Notes under the pieces: model-generated | Database searches by the model: none | What the model was told of the DNA's origin: nothing | The model's input: only the letters and a program-made list of their open reading frames with translations | Shown here: positions 37,577 to 47,017 of the stretch, in pieces | Layout: each line of letters begins with the position of its first letter | Position numbering within the stretch: the first letter of the stretch is position 1 | Position numbers and translations under genes: made by a program | DNA from: Peribacillus simplex | GTDB lineage: Bacteria; Bacillota; Bacilli; Bacillales; DSM-1321 | Length of the DNA: 64,000 bases | Assembly: GCF_001578185.1 (NCBI RefSeq) | Contig: NZ_CP011008.1 | Location: 3,128,001-3,192,000 of the forward strand | Direction of reading: 5' to 3'

Positions 37577-38233
37577 ATGGGAAGACAACAATATGGAGTT
37601 GTTGGTTTAGGAAGATTTGGTACTAGTGTTGCTCGACGATTACAAGAGGCTGGACATGATGTTTTAGGAATTGACGTTAATGAAGAACGAGTAGAAGATG
37701 CTGGGCCTTACGTAACTCATGCAGTCGTGGCGGATACCACAGAAGAGCAAACACTTAAAGAAGTCGGAATTCGGAATTTTGATTGTGTAATCGTAGCAAT
37801 TGGGAGTGATATGCAGTCCAGTATTTTAACCGTTTTGCTTCTAAAGGAGCTGGGTGTAAAAAAAGTAATCGCGAAAGCTATAGGTAAGCAACATGGACAG
37901 GTTTTGGACAAAGTAGGGGCAGATTGGATCATCTATCCTGAAAGAGATATGGGAGAACGTGTTGCAAATCAGCTCTTATCACCAAATTTATTGAACTATA
38001 TTGAACTGTCAAAAAAATACAATATAGAAGAAATATTAATCCCTTCAAGAATGGCTGAAAAAAGTCTGCGGGAACTTGATATTCGTGCTAAATATAATAT
38101 CAGTGCCATTGCCATCGTAAGAGGAGGAGATATTATCATTTCCCCATCTCCAGATCAGATTATTCATAAAAGAGATTTATTAGTGGTGATCGGGGACAAA
38201 GAGGAACTAGCCAGATTTTCAGGTGAAGAATAA
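37577..38233 (+). CDS. Ktr-type K+ uptake regulatory subunit (RCK protein)
   Basis: 218 aa cytoplasmic gating ring subunit. Residues 1-130 form the RCK_N Rossmann domain (YGVVGLGRFGTSVARRLQEA, GIDVNEERVEDA, VVADTTEEQTLKEVG); 140-218 the RCK_C domain that in Ktr proteins binds c-di-AMP (AIAIVRGGDIIISPSPDQII, LLVVIGDKEEL). GGAGTGAG precedes the start. Pairs with the membrane subunit 150 bases downstream; KtrA versus KtrC cannot be settled here. Confidence 0.92.
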   Translation: MGRQQYGVVGLGRFGTSVARRLQEAGHDVLGIDVNEERVEDAGPYVTHAVVADTTEEQTLKEVGIRNFDCVIVAIGSDMQSSILTVLLLKELGVKKVIAKAIGKQHGQVLDKVGADWIIYPERDMGERVANQLLSPNLLNYIELSKKYNIEEILIPSRMAEKSLRELDIRAKYNISAIAIVRGGDIIISPSPDQIIHKRDLLVVIGDKEELARFSGEE

Positions 38234-38381
38234 AAGTGTCATGCTGAACACATTAACATGTTGTCAGTGGGCTTAAAGGGTTATATTTTCTTTCTATTAT
38301 GATCTTTACTTAATCTAAAGTTCAAGTACCAAGATATAAGATAGGATGGACGATATAATTCCTAAGAAAAAGGAGATAACT

Positions 38382-39746
38382 ATGCTACATTCAAGTAAAA
38401 AACACCGTAGGTTTAACATTATTAAACTTCACCCAGCACATATTCTATTGTTTGGTTTTTCAGGGTTAATTTTTATTGGAACGTGTTTATTAATGATACC
38501 TGCTGCTACTAGTGACAGGCATCATCTCAGTTTAATTGACGCCCTTTTTGAATCTACTTCTGCTGTATGTGTAACGGGATTAGGAGTTGTAGACACTGGT
38601 ACCACGTTTACATTGTTTGGACAGATCGTTTTGCTCATTCTAATTCAATTGGGTGGCTGGGGATTTATGACCAGCAGTATACTGATGTTTATTATCATAG
38701 GGAAAAGGATTGGCTTGAAACAAAGATTAATGCTTCAAGAGTCTTTGAACACGTTTTCCGTACAAGGTGTAATCAAACTAGTTCAACGAATTATTATCAT
38801 TACGTTAATTATTGAAACCATAGGTGCTGTTGCTCTCGCCATTCGCTGGTCACAGGAAATGAGTTGGGGAAAATCCGTTTATTATGGAATATTTCATTCT
38901 ATTTCGGCTTTTAACAACGCAGGATTTGGCTTAGAACCTGATAGCTTGAGTAAGTGGGTAGGCGACCCAACTATAAATCTTACTATTACTTTGTTGTTTA
39001 TGCTTGGGGGAATCGGATTTTTTGTAATTACGGATATATATGAACAGAAAAAATTAAAAATAAAAAGATTATCCTTACACACCAAAATTACGTTATTATT
39101 TACCTTACTGTTAAATGTGGTGAGTACGATTATCATTTTTGGCTTAGAATTCAATAATTCTGCTACATTAGGAACATTGGATATAGAGGATAAATGGTGG
39201 GCTGCTTATTTTCAAGGTGTTGTCCCCCGTACTGCTGGCTTCAATACTGTCGATATAAGCCAACTTACATTAAGTTCTCAAGTATTTATGATGGGATTAA
39301 TGTTTATAGGGGCAGCTTCAGGGTCAACAGGTGGCGGAATAAAAGTAACGACTTTTGCTTTGTTACTTTTTGCCCTATGGGCAGTCATTACCAATAAGGA
39401 AGATATAAGCATCTTTAAACGAAGAATTCCAAAATCTCAGGTTTTTAGAGCTTTATCAATTGCTTTTTCTGGGGTAATATTTATTTTTATAATTTTGTTT
39501 TTACTAACTATAACAGAAAAAGGGGCTGACATGTCCAAGATAGTATTTGAAACGGTCTCTGCTTTTGGAACAGTTGGATTAAGTGCTGGATTTACTGGGG
39601 AACTAAGCCCTATCGGACGTATTTTGATTACAATTATGATGTTGGTGGGCAGGATTGGACCTCTGACTATGGCGTTTGCAATTGCTATTCATTCAAATGA
39701 TAAATCAAAAATTCGTTATGCAGAAGAAAAAATCTTAATTGGATAA
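38382..39746 (+). CDS. Ktr-type K+ uptake membrane subunit (TrkH family)
   Basis: 454 aa from the ATG at 38382 (AAAGGAG upstream; the frame extends to 38346 without a site). Four pore repeats are visible with filter-like glycines: SAVCVTGLGVVDTGTTF, SAFNNAGFGLEPDSL, ASGSTGGGIKVTTF and SAFGTVGLSAGFTGE. Forms the Na+-dependent K+ channel gated by the upstream RCK subunit (KtrB/KtrD). Confidence 0.93.
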   Translation: MLHSSKKHRRFNIIKLHPAHILLFGFSGLIFIGTCLLMIPAATSDRHHLSLIDALFESTSAVCVTGLGVVDTGTTFTLFGQIVLLILIQLGGWGFMTSSILMFIIIGKRIGLKQRLMLQESLNTFSVQGVIKLVQRIIIITLIIETIGAVALAIRWSQEMSWGKSVYYGIFHSISAFNNAGFGLEPDSLSKWVGDPTINLTITLLFMLGGIGFFVITDIYEQKKLKIKRLSLHTKITLLFTLLLNVVSTIIIFGLEFNNSATLGTLDIEDKWWAAYFQGVVPRTAGFNTVDISQLTLSSQVFMMGLMFIGAASGSTGGGIKVTTFALLLFALWAVITNKEDISIFKRRIPKSQVFRALSIAFSGVIFIFIILFLLTITEKGADMSKIVFETVSAFGTVGLSAGFTGELSPIGRILITIMMLVGRIGPLTMAFAIAIHSNDKSKIRYAEEKILIG

Positions 39747-39782
39747 TGTTAAGTCAAAAGAGGATATAAATAAGCTCTTTTC

Positions 39783-39830
39783 AGACTGTAGACAACTCGA
39801 TAAATAATTGAGTTTGTCTACAGTCTTTTT
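39783..39830 (+). terminator. Terminator after the ktr genes
   Basis: AGACTGTAGACAACTC pairs with GAGTTTGTCTACAGTCT (one bulge) and is followed by TTTTT. Confidence 0.85.
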
Positions 39831-39840
39831 AGGGTTGTAA

Positions 39841-40025
39841 AATTCGAACGTTGATTTCCATTCCAGGCACTCGCTTTCTACGGGCGGTCCGCCCTCGGCG
39901 CTGTGTAAAGACTGTTGGCAAAAGGGGTGCTATCTTCATGTTAAAACAAAGTTGATTGGAATGGGTGTGCGAGACTCCTGAGGGAAAAGCGTTGTCCAAG
40001 GGAGACCCCGTAGGCGTAAACAGAT
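39841..40025. repeat. Bacillus-type intergenic repeat, rearranged copy
   Basis: Contains GCACTCGCTTTCTACGGGCG ... CCGCCCTCGGCGCT, then in the opposite sense GTTGATTGGAATGGGTGTGC, GAGACTCCTGAGGG and GGGAGACCCCGTAGGCG. Both halves match parts of the repeat at 45834-45965 but the second half is inverted relative to it. GC-rich against an AT-rich background. Confidence 0.75.
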
Positions 40026-40049
40026 ACCAGGAATTCTAATTATAACTAA

Positions 40050-40649
40050 TTAAGAATTTTTATCTTGAAAATGGTAGAGCAAGAAGTGCTGTTTTGCGAG
40101 AAAATGCGGTGTATACGGCATGTCGTTTCGCAGCCAAGAAACTATAGTGCCTATCAAAGCTGAAGATCCATGCCAAATTGCTATATCCTTTTGAATTCCT
40201 GCTTTATAAAAGAAAGAATCATTTCCCAAAACCTCTAACCTTGCAGTTATTATTTCAGTTAGCATATTTAACAAGCGTTCAGTAAAGATAGGTACCCTCT
40301 TCGAACCTAATATCACTTTATAAAATTTAGCATGTTTAGCAATATGATCAAGCATCCGCACCAGCATTACAAAATCCGTATCGGCGGCAGCACCCTCGTT
40401 CACAGGCTGACTGTTCACTGCGGGCTGAATATCTTCAATCATATCATCAGCCATTTTCTCTAACATATCCGGTATATCCCGATAATGGAGGTAAAACGTA
40501 ACACGGCTAATTGTAGCGCGCTCCGCTATGCGGCTAACAGACATTCTCTCAATATCCATTTCCTGCAGCAAATCAATAAAAGCTTCTTTTATTAAAAGCC
40601 GCGTACGAAGAATTCGTGGGTCTGTATGACCCTTGTAATTATCCACCAT
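40050..40649 (-). CDS. TetR-family repressor
   Basis: 199 aa. Helix-turn-helix at residues ~15-60 (RTRLLIKEAFIDLLQEMDIE, RMSVSRIAERATISRVTFYLHYRD). The C-terminal half is a ligand domain of the type with VLGSKRVPIFTERL and WLRNDMPYTP. GGAAAAG precedes the ATG. Divergent from a DHA2 exporter and most likely represses it. Confidence 0.9.
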   Translation of the reverse strand: MVDNYKGHTDPRILRTRLLIKEAFIDLLQEMDIERMSVSRIAERATISRVTFYLHYRDIPDMLEKMADDMIEDIQPAVNSQPVNEGAAADTDFVMLVRMLDHIAKHAKFYKVILGSKRVPIFTERLLNMLTEIITARLEVLGNDSFFYKAGIQKDIAIWHGSSALIGTIVSWLRNDMPYTPHFLAKQHFLLYHFQDKNS

Positions 40650-40729
40650 TTTACTTTTCCTTTCTCCTTGGTATTTAAATATACAGTTTCTTTAAGTAAT
40701 GTACTATATTCCCCAAATAAACAACACAA

Positions 40730-40850
40730 TTAGGTTTAGTGTAAACTAATTTACATTTTGCGTTTTATTGTAAATTGTAAGAACGGGAATTCCTAACTAT
40801 AATCTTTTTTATACAGTGTTAATTATCTTACACATTGTAAAATAAATCTA
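40730..40850. promoter_or_regulatory. TetR operator candidates
   Basis: TGTAAACTAATTTACA at about 40741-40756 (6-bp arms), with related half-sites ATTGTAAATTGTAAG (40769-40783) and TTACACATTGTAAAA (40828-40842), all between the divergent TetR and MFS genes. Confidence 0.6.
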
Positions 40851-40877
40851 GTGAGAAATAGAAAGGAAGTTTGTAGG

Positions 40878-42374
40878 TTGAGTAAAGGTATCAATACAAC
40901 TGGTAGGTCCATTAAAAAAGGACCTATCTTGTTCATTATGATTTTGGGGGCTTTTCTAGCCACACTAAATCAGACAATCATGAGCGTTGCAACCCCAGAA
41001 CTAATGGTTGATTTTAATATTTCGGCGGCAACTGCACAATGGCTGACAACTGGCTATTTGCTAGTGAATGGTATTCTAATTCCAATCACAGCGTATTTCA
41101 TGCAAAGGTTCACCACCCGCCAGCTTTTTCTAGCTTCGATGGTAATCTTTCTTGCAGGCACGATAGTATCTGCTGTAGCAACAACCTTTCCGGTTCTTTT
41201 GACTGGGCGCATGATTCAGGCAGCGGGAGCTGGCATTATTATGCCACTACTTACGAATGTCATTTTCACAATCTATCCTCCCAATAAAAGAGGTGCAGCC
41301 ATGGGAATGGTAGGCTTTGCGATCATTTTTGCGCCTGCCATCGGTCCTACTCTAGCAGGATATATCCTGGAAAACTATGAATGGGAATTAATGTTCTACG
41401 GCATGATTCCGTTTACCCTTTTGGTGATTATCTTCGGCTTTATTTACCTGAAGAACGTCTCGGAACAAGTTATCACCAAGATGGACATTATAAGTGTAAT
41501 CCTTTCTACTATAGGGTTTGGCACTCTGTTATATGGCTTCAGCCGAGCCGGCAGTGAAGGCTGGTCCAGCAGTGAAGTGCTTGTATCTATTGCCGTAGGA
41601 GTCTCAGCACTTGGACTTTTTACCCGGAGGCAGTTAACTTCTCAGAATCCCCTGTTGGATCTGCGGGCCTTCAAGTACAATATGTTCTCCCTTACAGCCA
41701 TTATCAACATTGCGGTTACCATGGTTATGTATGCAGATATGATGTTGCTTCCACTGTACTTGCAAAGTGCACGCGGCTACACAGCTTTAGAATCCGGATT
41801 GTTACTTCTCCCCGGTGCGCTTGTGATGGGATTCTTAATGCCTATTACAGGTAGGCTGTTTGATCGATATGGTGCAAAATGGCTGTCCATAATTGGGTTA
41901 ATAATTACGATTATTACAACTATCGGCTTTATTGATTTGACAGATTCAACTAGCTATACCTATTTAGTTCTCATGTCTACGGGCCGTCGAATTGGAATGG
42001 CGCTGATGCTTATGCCTATTCAAACAGCAGGTTTAAATCAATTGCCTTCAAGCTTGACTGCTCATGGTACAGCAATATCCAATACCATTAGGCAAGTAGC
42101 AGGCGCAGTTGGTACTTCCCTTCTTGTAACAGTAATGACGAACCGCACCGAAACACATTTTAAGGAAATGATGTCCACTGGCGGAAATATGGCAAGTCAA
42201 AAACATATGATAACAGAAGCCACCATTCAGGGCATTAATGATGCTTATGTTGTAATTATCGGAATTGGACTAATTGGATTAATTCTTTCGTTTTTTATAA
42301 AACGTGTTGGGCAAGTCTCTGAGGAAGATTCTGGTGCTAAAATACAAAAAGTTAAGAGACTTAAGAAAGCATAA
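40878..42374 (+). CDS. DHA2-family MFS multidrug exporter (EmrB/QacA-like)
   Basis: ~498 aa, 14 membrane helices. GAFLATLNQTIMSVATPELM is the helix 1 motif, WLTTGYLLVNGILIPITAYF motif of helix 2, GRMIQAAGAGIIMPLL motif B region and GPTLAGYILENYEW motif C. Start taken at TTG 40878 with GAAAGGAAG; GTG 40851 is the alternative. Likely induced when a ligand releases the divergent TetR protein. Confidence 0.9.
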   Translation: MSKGINTTGRSIKKGPILFIMILGAFLATLNQTIMSVATPELMVDFNISAATAQWLTTGYLLVNGILIPITAYFMQRFTTRQLFLASMVIFLAGTIVSAVATTFPVLLTGRMIQAAGAGIIMPLLTNVIFTIYPPNKRGAAMGMVGFAIIFAPAIGPTLAGYILENYEWELMFYGMIPFTLLVIIFGFIYLKNVSEQVITKMDIISVILSTIGFGTLLYGFSRAGSEGWSSSEVLVSIAVGVSALGLFTRRQLTSQNPLLDLRAFKYNMFSLTAIINIAVTMVMYADMMLLPLYLQSARGYTALESGLLLLPGALVMGFLMPITGRLFDRYGAKWLSIIGLIITIITTIGFIDLTDSTSYTYLVLMSTGRRIGMALMLMPIQTAGLNQLPSSLTAHGTAISNTIRQVAGAVGTSLLVTVMTNRTETHFKEMMSTGGNMASQKHMITEATIQGINDAYVVIIGIGLIGLILSFFIKRVGQVSEEDSGAKIQKVKRLKKA

Positions 42375-43002
42375 TGTCAATCACTGAATGAAAAATAAAG
42401 AATTCCGAACAATTTATTAGTGATCCTGCTTGTAGTGAATCTGTTCTAAATATTCATTGGTAGTATGGGATTAGCTATGTGATTTAATCACCTAGAACTG
42501 AGCAGACACCATGTCTATAGTTGTTTCCATGTATTGAATATAAAAGTTGATTTGCTATAAGCATGATTATTTATAAAGTATGTATCAATTTTGAAGGAGG
42601 AATAGTATGGATAAAGAAGTACTTTTATATCAATAAAGAAGCCCTTGAATATAATCGCCAAAAACTTTCCGATATTCAGGAAACACTTGATCTAAAGTGG
42701 GATGAAACTGAAGTTTAGCTTCCACATACATATTTGTTACGATTTCCTGTTGCCTTGTCAAATTCCGAAGGTCTAAAAATGATTTCCTCTAATCTTATGA
42801 GGTTCTAAATCCACATCCAGACAAACTACCTGAATTCATTATTTTTTCTCCGCTACTAATTAACCAGCAGCCCTAGTACTCCATGTAGTGTCTTAGCTTC
42901 GCTTGTTATGGCCGAGCTTATAATACGAACGTCCTGTTAGGGGAACATAGACGCATATATCATAAACTAATATTTAACAAGGCTACCCCGAATACATCTA
43001 TC
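42375..43002. other. Gene debris and intergenic sequence
   Basis: GGAGG followed by ATG at 42607 opens MDKEVLLYQ, then a one-base shift gives NKEALEYNRQKLSDIQETLD and LKWDETEV before a stop at 42718. This looks like a small broken gene of about 37 codons. No family recognised. The rest shows no gene. Confidence 0.4.
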
Positions 43003-43195
43003 TCACAAAAGAATAATGTCAATATTAACAGGTTCAAAACCATCTGCTCGAAGTCGTGAGTTAATCTGTCCTCGATGACACTGACCTTGCAATGCTACGA
43101 CAGAGCCTAATTTGATATTTGCACCTTCAAGCACCTTTTGGATTCGGTTATTCTGTCTTTCACGGTCCACCGATTCTTTACCCCTGATTCCCGTA
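43003..43195 (-). pseudogene. IS110-family transposase fragment
   Basis: Minus strand reads KESVDRERQNNRIQKVLEGA followed by NIKLGSVVALQG, matching the RIQKvLEdANIKL segment of IS110 transposases before the C-terminal SGR motif, which is absent. Only about 60 codons remain. Confidence 0.6.
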
Positions 43196-43249
43196 TATTA
43201 AATGAGTCCATTCGGCACCCTATTATATCAAAATATCCCAATGTTAACC

Positions 43250-43279
43250 AAAAAAGCAAGCGGCCAATATTGACCGCTT
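43250..43279 (-). terminator. Terminator overlapping the response-regulator stop
   Basis: AAGCGGCCAA/TTGACCGCTT stem (43258-43279) with T-rich minus-strand continuation. The last base pair of the stem lies in the stop codon. Confidence 0.75.
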
Positions 43280-43985
43280 AAAGGAATTTTTTAATTATAT
43301 TTTCTTTTGCTTCATTATACTTATATTGGTAAATCGGTCTCCCTATGGTTCCATAATGAACTTGAACATAAAGAGCATCCATGTCACTCAAAAATTTTAA
43401 ATACTTTCTTACCGATACCCTTGAGATGCCGACACGGCCTGCGATCTCTTCAGTTGAAAACGGAGACCCACCCATGCTTTGTGCTGTTTCCCATATTATT
43501 TGTAACGTACCTTGTGTCAATCCTTTCGGCAGTTCTTCTGCCATTACTCTTGGATTCTTGCGAAGGATTTGCCGATCTAACTCCTTTTGACTTAATACAT
43601 GCTGATTTTTCATAAACATGAATTTCTCTCGATAGGCTGATAAAGCTTCATTAAATCGGTCAAATTCAAAGGGCTTAATTAAGTAATCAACTGCTCCGTA
43701 CCGCAGTGCTGTTTGAATCCTATTCATATCCGAAGCAGCTGTAATAAAAATTACATCTGCTTTCATCCCTGTTTCCCTTATAAGCAACAACAAATCCAAT
43801 CCATTCATCCCAGGTATAAAAATATCTAGTAAAATTAAATCGATTGTCTGTTTCTCCAATAGGTTTAAAGCTTCATTTACAGAAGAAACAACAGACACTA
43901 GCTGAAATCCTTCTACTTGCTCCAGATAGCGTTTGTTAAACTCCGCTACCATCGGATCGTCCTCTACGATGAGCACACGTATCAT
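43278..43985 (-). CDS. malR: CitT/MalR-type response regulator
   Basis: 235 aa. Residues 1-120 form a receiver domain (VLIVEDDPMVAEFNKRYLEQ, LILLDIFIPGMNG with the phosphorylated Asp, DYLIKPFEFDRF). Residues ~150-235 hold the winged helix of the CitB/DcuR group (GLTQGTLQIIWETAQ, STEEIAGRVGISRVSVRKYL). Overlaps the kinase gene by 4 bases. With the 2-hydroxycarboxylate transporter nearby, the malate-responsive MalR role is most likely; citrate or another dicarboxylate is possible. Confidence 0.85.
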   Translation of the reverse strand: MIRVLIVEDDPMVAEFNKRYLEQVEGFQLVSVVSSVNEALNLLEKQTIDLILLDIFIPGMNGLDLLLLIRETGMKADVIFITAASDMNRIQTALRYGAVDYLIKPFEFDRFNEALSAYREKFMFMKNQHVLSQKELDRQILRKNPRVMAEELPKGLTQGTLQIIWETAQSMGGSPFSTEEIAGRVGISRVSVRKYLKFLSDMDALYVQVHYGTIGRPIYQYKYNEAKENIIKKFL

Positions 43986-45583
43986 TCTGTATCACCCTTG
44001 CAATCATATGGTATATAAACAACAAATCTCGTTCCTTGAGATGGCTTAGAGGAGATTTCTAAATCTCCACCAAGCCTTTCCAGGCTTTGATTGACTAAAA
44101 AAAGTCCTAATCCCCTTTCTTTTCCCTTAGTAGAAAATCCTCTTTCGAACATATAATCTTGCGTTCCCTTTTCCATCCCGACTCCGGTGTCCTTTACTTC
44201 GATTGTTAAGATATCATCTCCGTAATCAAAATGCACTTCTATTTGCTTACGCGGACAGCTTGTTAGTGATTCTAGAGCATTGTCGATTAAATTCCCCAAT
44301 ATTGTAATTAGCTCGTGGGACATATAAGAATTAAGCGGCTCAGGCACTTGACGTTCGCTCGTTATATTTAACTCCGCATCGGCTTCACGAGCATGACTTA
44401 ATTTTCCTATCAGAAATCCTGCCAGGACAGGATCTTTTATATTTCTGGTTATAGCATCAATTTCATTGTTTCGATGATTTACCAATTCCTTTATATAATT
44501 TGTCATTTTATCATGATAACCCATATGTGACATTCCTAAAATAACATGCAGCTTATTCATAAACTCATGAGATTGAGCACGGAGCGCCTCTGCATACGAA
44601 CGTACCCCAGTCAATTGTTCAGCGAGTTGTTGAATTTCTGTTTTATCACGGAATGTCGAAACTGCTCCCACTATCTTGTCATTTAAAAAAATCGGCACAC
44701 GGTTTACCACCAAAGTGATACCGTTTAAAACCATCTCTTCGTCTAACTCTGTTTTCCCGGTCTCCAATATCCTGCACAGTCTTGAGTTCGACAAGTATTC
44801 TTCCAGTTTCATTCCCAACGGTTCTTGAGTTAACCCTGCCTTATTGAATAAACGTAAAGCCGTTTTGTTTACCATTGTAATCCGGGACTCCTGGTCAACG
44901 GCTATAATTCCCTCCCTTACTGATTGCAAGATAGCATCTCGCTCTTGAAATAACTTAGCTATAGCAAAGGGCTCCAGACCAAAAAGAATTCTCCTGACAT
45001 ACCTTGCCAATAGTATAGCACCTAAGATGCCCGCTGCTATTCCAAATAAGGTTCCCGTATAGGTATTTTTTCGACCTTGACTTACAGCTTTTTGAACGTC
45101 ATTTAAGGAAATACCTACCGCTACAACACCTAGTTGCTTACCCTTACGGTCGAAAATTGGTGTAAAGGAACGAAGGGATGTCCCTAAAGTGCCCTTTGAT
45201 ACAGAAATATGTTCTTTTCCATGTAAGGCAATCGTCTCATCCCCGCCGACGAATTGCTTTCCTATCTTGGCAGGATCGGGATGCGACTTACGGATTTTAT
45301 TCATATCCATCACCACAACAAATTGTACATTAGTAAGACGGCGTGTTTCCTCTGCAAACTCTTGAATAGAACTTTCCTTTTCTTGCTTACCCAAAGTTTC
45401 CGTTACAAGTTGTGAATGTGCTACCATACGCGCCACATTTGTTGCTTTTTCTTCCTGATCCTTTTCTATGCTCGCCGCTATTGTTCTACTGATTAGTAAA
45501 TCAGTCACGAGCAATGAAAGAGCTACTACACTACAAACCAATATCGTTATTGTCACTTGTAGGCTCCATTTTCTTCCTTTCAT
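43982..45583 (-). CDS. malK: CitA/DcuS/MalK-type sensor histidine kinase
   Basis: ~533 aa from ATG 45583, which follows GGGGAGAG. Helix at residues ~8-30, extracellular dCACHE/sCACHE sensor ~35-170 (RLTNVQFVVVMDMNKIRKSH, GKQFVGGDE), second helix ~175-200, PAS ~215-310, then SHEFMNKLHVILGM with the phospho-acceptor His, N box GNLIDNALESL, DTGVGM and KGKERGLGLFLVNQSL. Senses an external dicarboxylate such as malate and phosphorylates the coupled regulator. Confidence 0.88.
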   Translation of the reverse strand: MKGRKWSLQVTITILVCSVVALSLLVTDLLISRTIAASIEKDQEEKATNVARMVAHSQLVTETLGKQEKESSIQEFAEETRRLTNVQFVVVMDMNKIRKSHPDPAKIGKQFVGGDETIALHGKEHISVSKGTLGTSLRSFTPIFDRKGKQLGVVAVGISLNDVQKAVSQGRKNTYTGTLFGIAAGILGAILLARYVRRILFGLEPFAIAKLFQERDAILQSVREGIIAVDQESRITMVNKTALRLFNKAGLTQEPLGMKLEEYLSNSRLCRILETGKTELDEEMVLNGITLVVNRVPIFLNDKIVGAVSTFRDKTEIQQLAEQLTGVRSYAEALRAQSHEFMNKLHVILGMSHMGYHDKMTNYIKELVNHRNNEIDAITRNIKDPVLAGFLIGKLSHAREADAELNITSERQVPEPLNSYMSHELITILGNLIDNALESLTSCPRKQIEVHFDYGDDILTIEVKDTGVGMEKGTQDYMFERGFSTKGKERGLGLFLVNQSLERLGGDLEISSKPSQGTRFVVYIPYDCKGDTE

Positions 45584-45833
45584 AATTTCTCTCCCCACTC
45601 TCTTAGAACCCATGGCACTGTATCCCTTTGCAAGCTGTCATTTACCAGCATTTTCATAATCCTGAATATTTTTTTGTTAGCCATACCTAATTGGCCTATA
45701 GCTTCAATCATATTAGTATACCCACCAGCAAAATAATACAAAAGTGGTAAAACCTAAAGATTTATAAGTCTTATAACTAGGCTGTTTTCACATACTTTGT
45801 TGCTATTTACCAGGTAGTGAGTTGTGGGTGACT

Positions 45834-45965
45834 TCCCCTCCAGATGCTCGCTTTCCTTGGTGCGGGCGGTGAGCATCCTCGGCGTAAACGCTTGTGGGGT
45901 CTCACCTGTCCCGCTGCTCCCGCAGGAGTCTCGCACTTCCGCTCCAATCAACCTTAAATAGTTTC
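45834..45965. repeat. Bacillus-type intergenic repeat, complete-looking copy
   Basis: Runs from GATGCTCGCTTTCCTTGGTG through GGGCGGTGAGCATCCTCGGC and GTGGGGTCTCACCTGTCCCG to CAGGAGTCTCGCACTTCCGC and CCAATCAACC. GC-rich, non-coding, about 130 bp. The remaining intergenic part (45584-46009) shows no gene. Confidence 0.75.
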
Positions 45966-46009
45966 GTTTTAAAAACAACAATCTATACGAAAAGAGCCTA
46001 TAACTAAAA

Positions 46010-46058
46010 ATAAAAAGAGGCGAATCATCTACATACGGCAGATGATTTGCCTCCTTTT
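46010..46058. terminator. Bidirectional terminator
   Basis: GAGGCGAATCATCT pairs with AGATGATTTGCCTC, with CTTTTA on plus and CTTTTTATTTTT on minus. It follows the YolD-like gene on the minus strand. Confidence 0.8.
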
Positions 46059-46181
46059 ACTTTAAATCGACTTTTTCAATCCCCTTTTTACCATTTGGGG
46101 ATTATTGAGTTGGTTGCGTCGTTAATGATTCTAAAAGAATCAAACAATTTCATTTCCAAGCTTTAAAATTCGAACCAGAAA

Positions 46182-46373
46182 TTAAAGCGATTCATGAATT
46201 TCCTTAATACCGGATAAACGAATGGTCAGAACCTTTTGCTGTTCAACTTTTAAAGACAGGGTTTGTTGATGTAAATCAAGGTTACAAATACGGCCCTTAC
46301 ATATTTGTAACGATTCATTCTGATAATAGGTAATGGTCATTAAGCAATTTTTTGATAATTCTTTTAAGAACAT
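46182..46373 (-). CDS. YolD-like small protein
   Basis: 63 aa. LMTITYYQNESLQICKGRIC followed by a beta segment and IRLSGIKEI resembles the C-terminal domain of YolD-like proteins (i.ItYyq.g......G.i). AAAGGAG lies 6 bases before the ATG. Shorter than typical YolD (~110 aa), so N-terminally reduced. YolD proteins often partner UvrX-type DNA polymerases, but none is seen here. Confidence 0.6.
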   Translation of the reverse strand: MFLKELSKNCLMTITYYQNESLQICKGRICNLDLHQQTLSLKVEQQKVLTIRLSGIKEIHESL

Positions 46374-46439
46374 TTACTTCTCTCCTTTCTTACTAGTGGT
46401 TTATATGAAAAAATATACTAAAATGATTGACTAGGTATA

Positions 46440-46945
46440 AAAGACGACGAGAAGGGCATCTGCTTTAGGGTTTGGATTAAGTCTTTTTACTTTTTATATC
46501 AGAAATTAGGGAACGCTTACATCGATTTTTGAACAACTTCCATTTAAACAAATTTGGCTTGGATATACTAAGTCCACTCCTGTTTAATGGCATTCAATTC
46601 CAATTGACATGTTTTTGTGAAACACCGGTTTCCATTGGACGTTTGCAACAGCTGCTGTAACATATGCTGCTACTCGGCGATTAAAAAGATCTGGAATCAC
46701 ATATTCCTCGTAAAGGTCCTGAAATTCAATCCAGCAATTGCATAAACTACAAGCTTCATATCCTCATTGATTGTTCTCCCATGAACGTCAAAGGTACCAC
46801 CAAAATGCAAGGGAGTGCGCGGACATTATTGATCTGATTTGGGAAACCCGAGTGTCCGGTTCCTGCTACAAGTGCTCCCGCTTTAGTTGCCTCTAAAGGC
46901 ATTATTCCGGAACCGGATTGGCTATGGCAAAAATGAGTTATTTTA
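46440..46945 (-). pseudogene. Decayed NAD-dependent malic enzyme
   Basis: Minus-strand pieces in shifting frames: FAIANPVPE, IMPLEATKAGALVAGTGHSG then FPNQINNV, GGTFDVHGRTINEDMKLVVY and YEEYVIPDLFNRRVAAYVTA. These are the conserved C-terminal blocks of malic enzymes (FALANPxPEI, ATGRSDFPNQINNV, EMK.AAAYA). At least three frameshifts; the N-terminal half is gone. It lies just downstream of the malate-type transporter, as a malic enzyme gene would. Confidence 0.8.
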
Positions 46946-47017
46946 ACAATATGGTATCGGCGCATTTGAATTAAAAAACTTAGTTTATCATCCGTTCACA
47001 CTATTTTATTATAGTTT

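Noticed and set aside
36175..39746. Second c-di-AMP riboswitch ahead of the antiporter or ktr genes
   Set aside because: The GGGGUUAAU and GACAGCUAAC blocks seen at 16.2-16.4 kb do not occur in these leaders.
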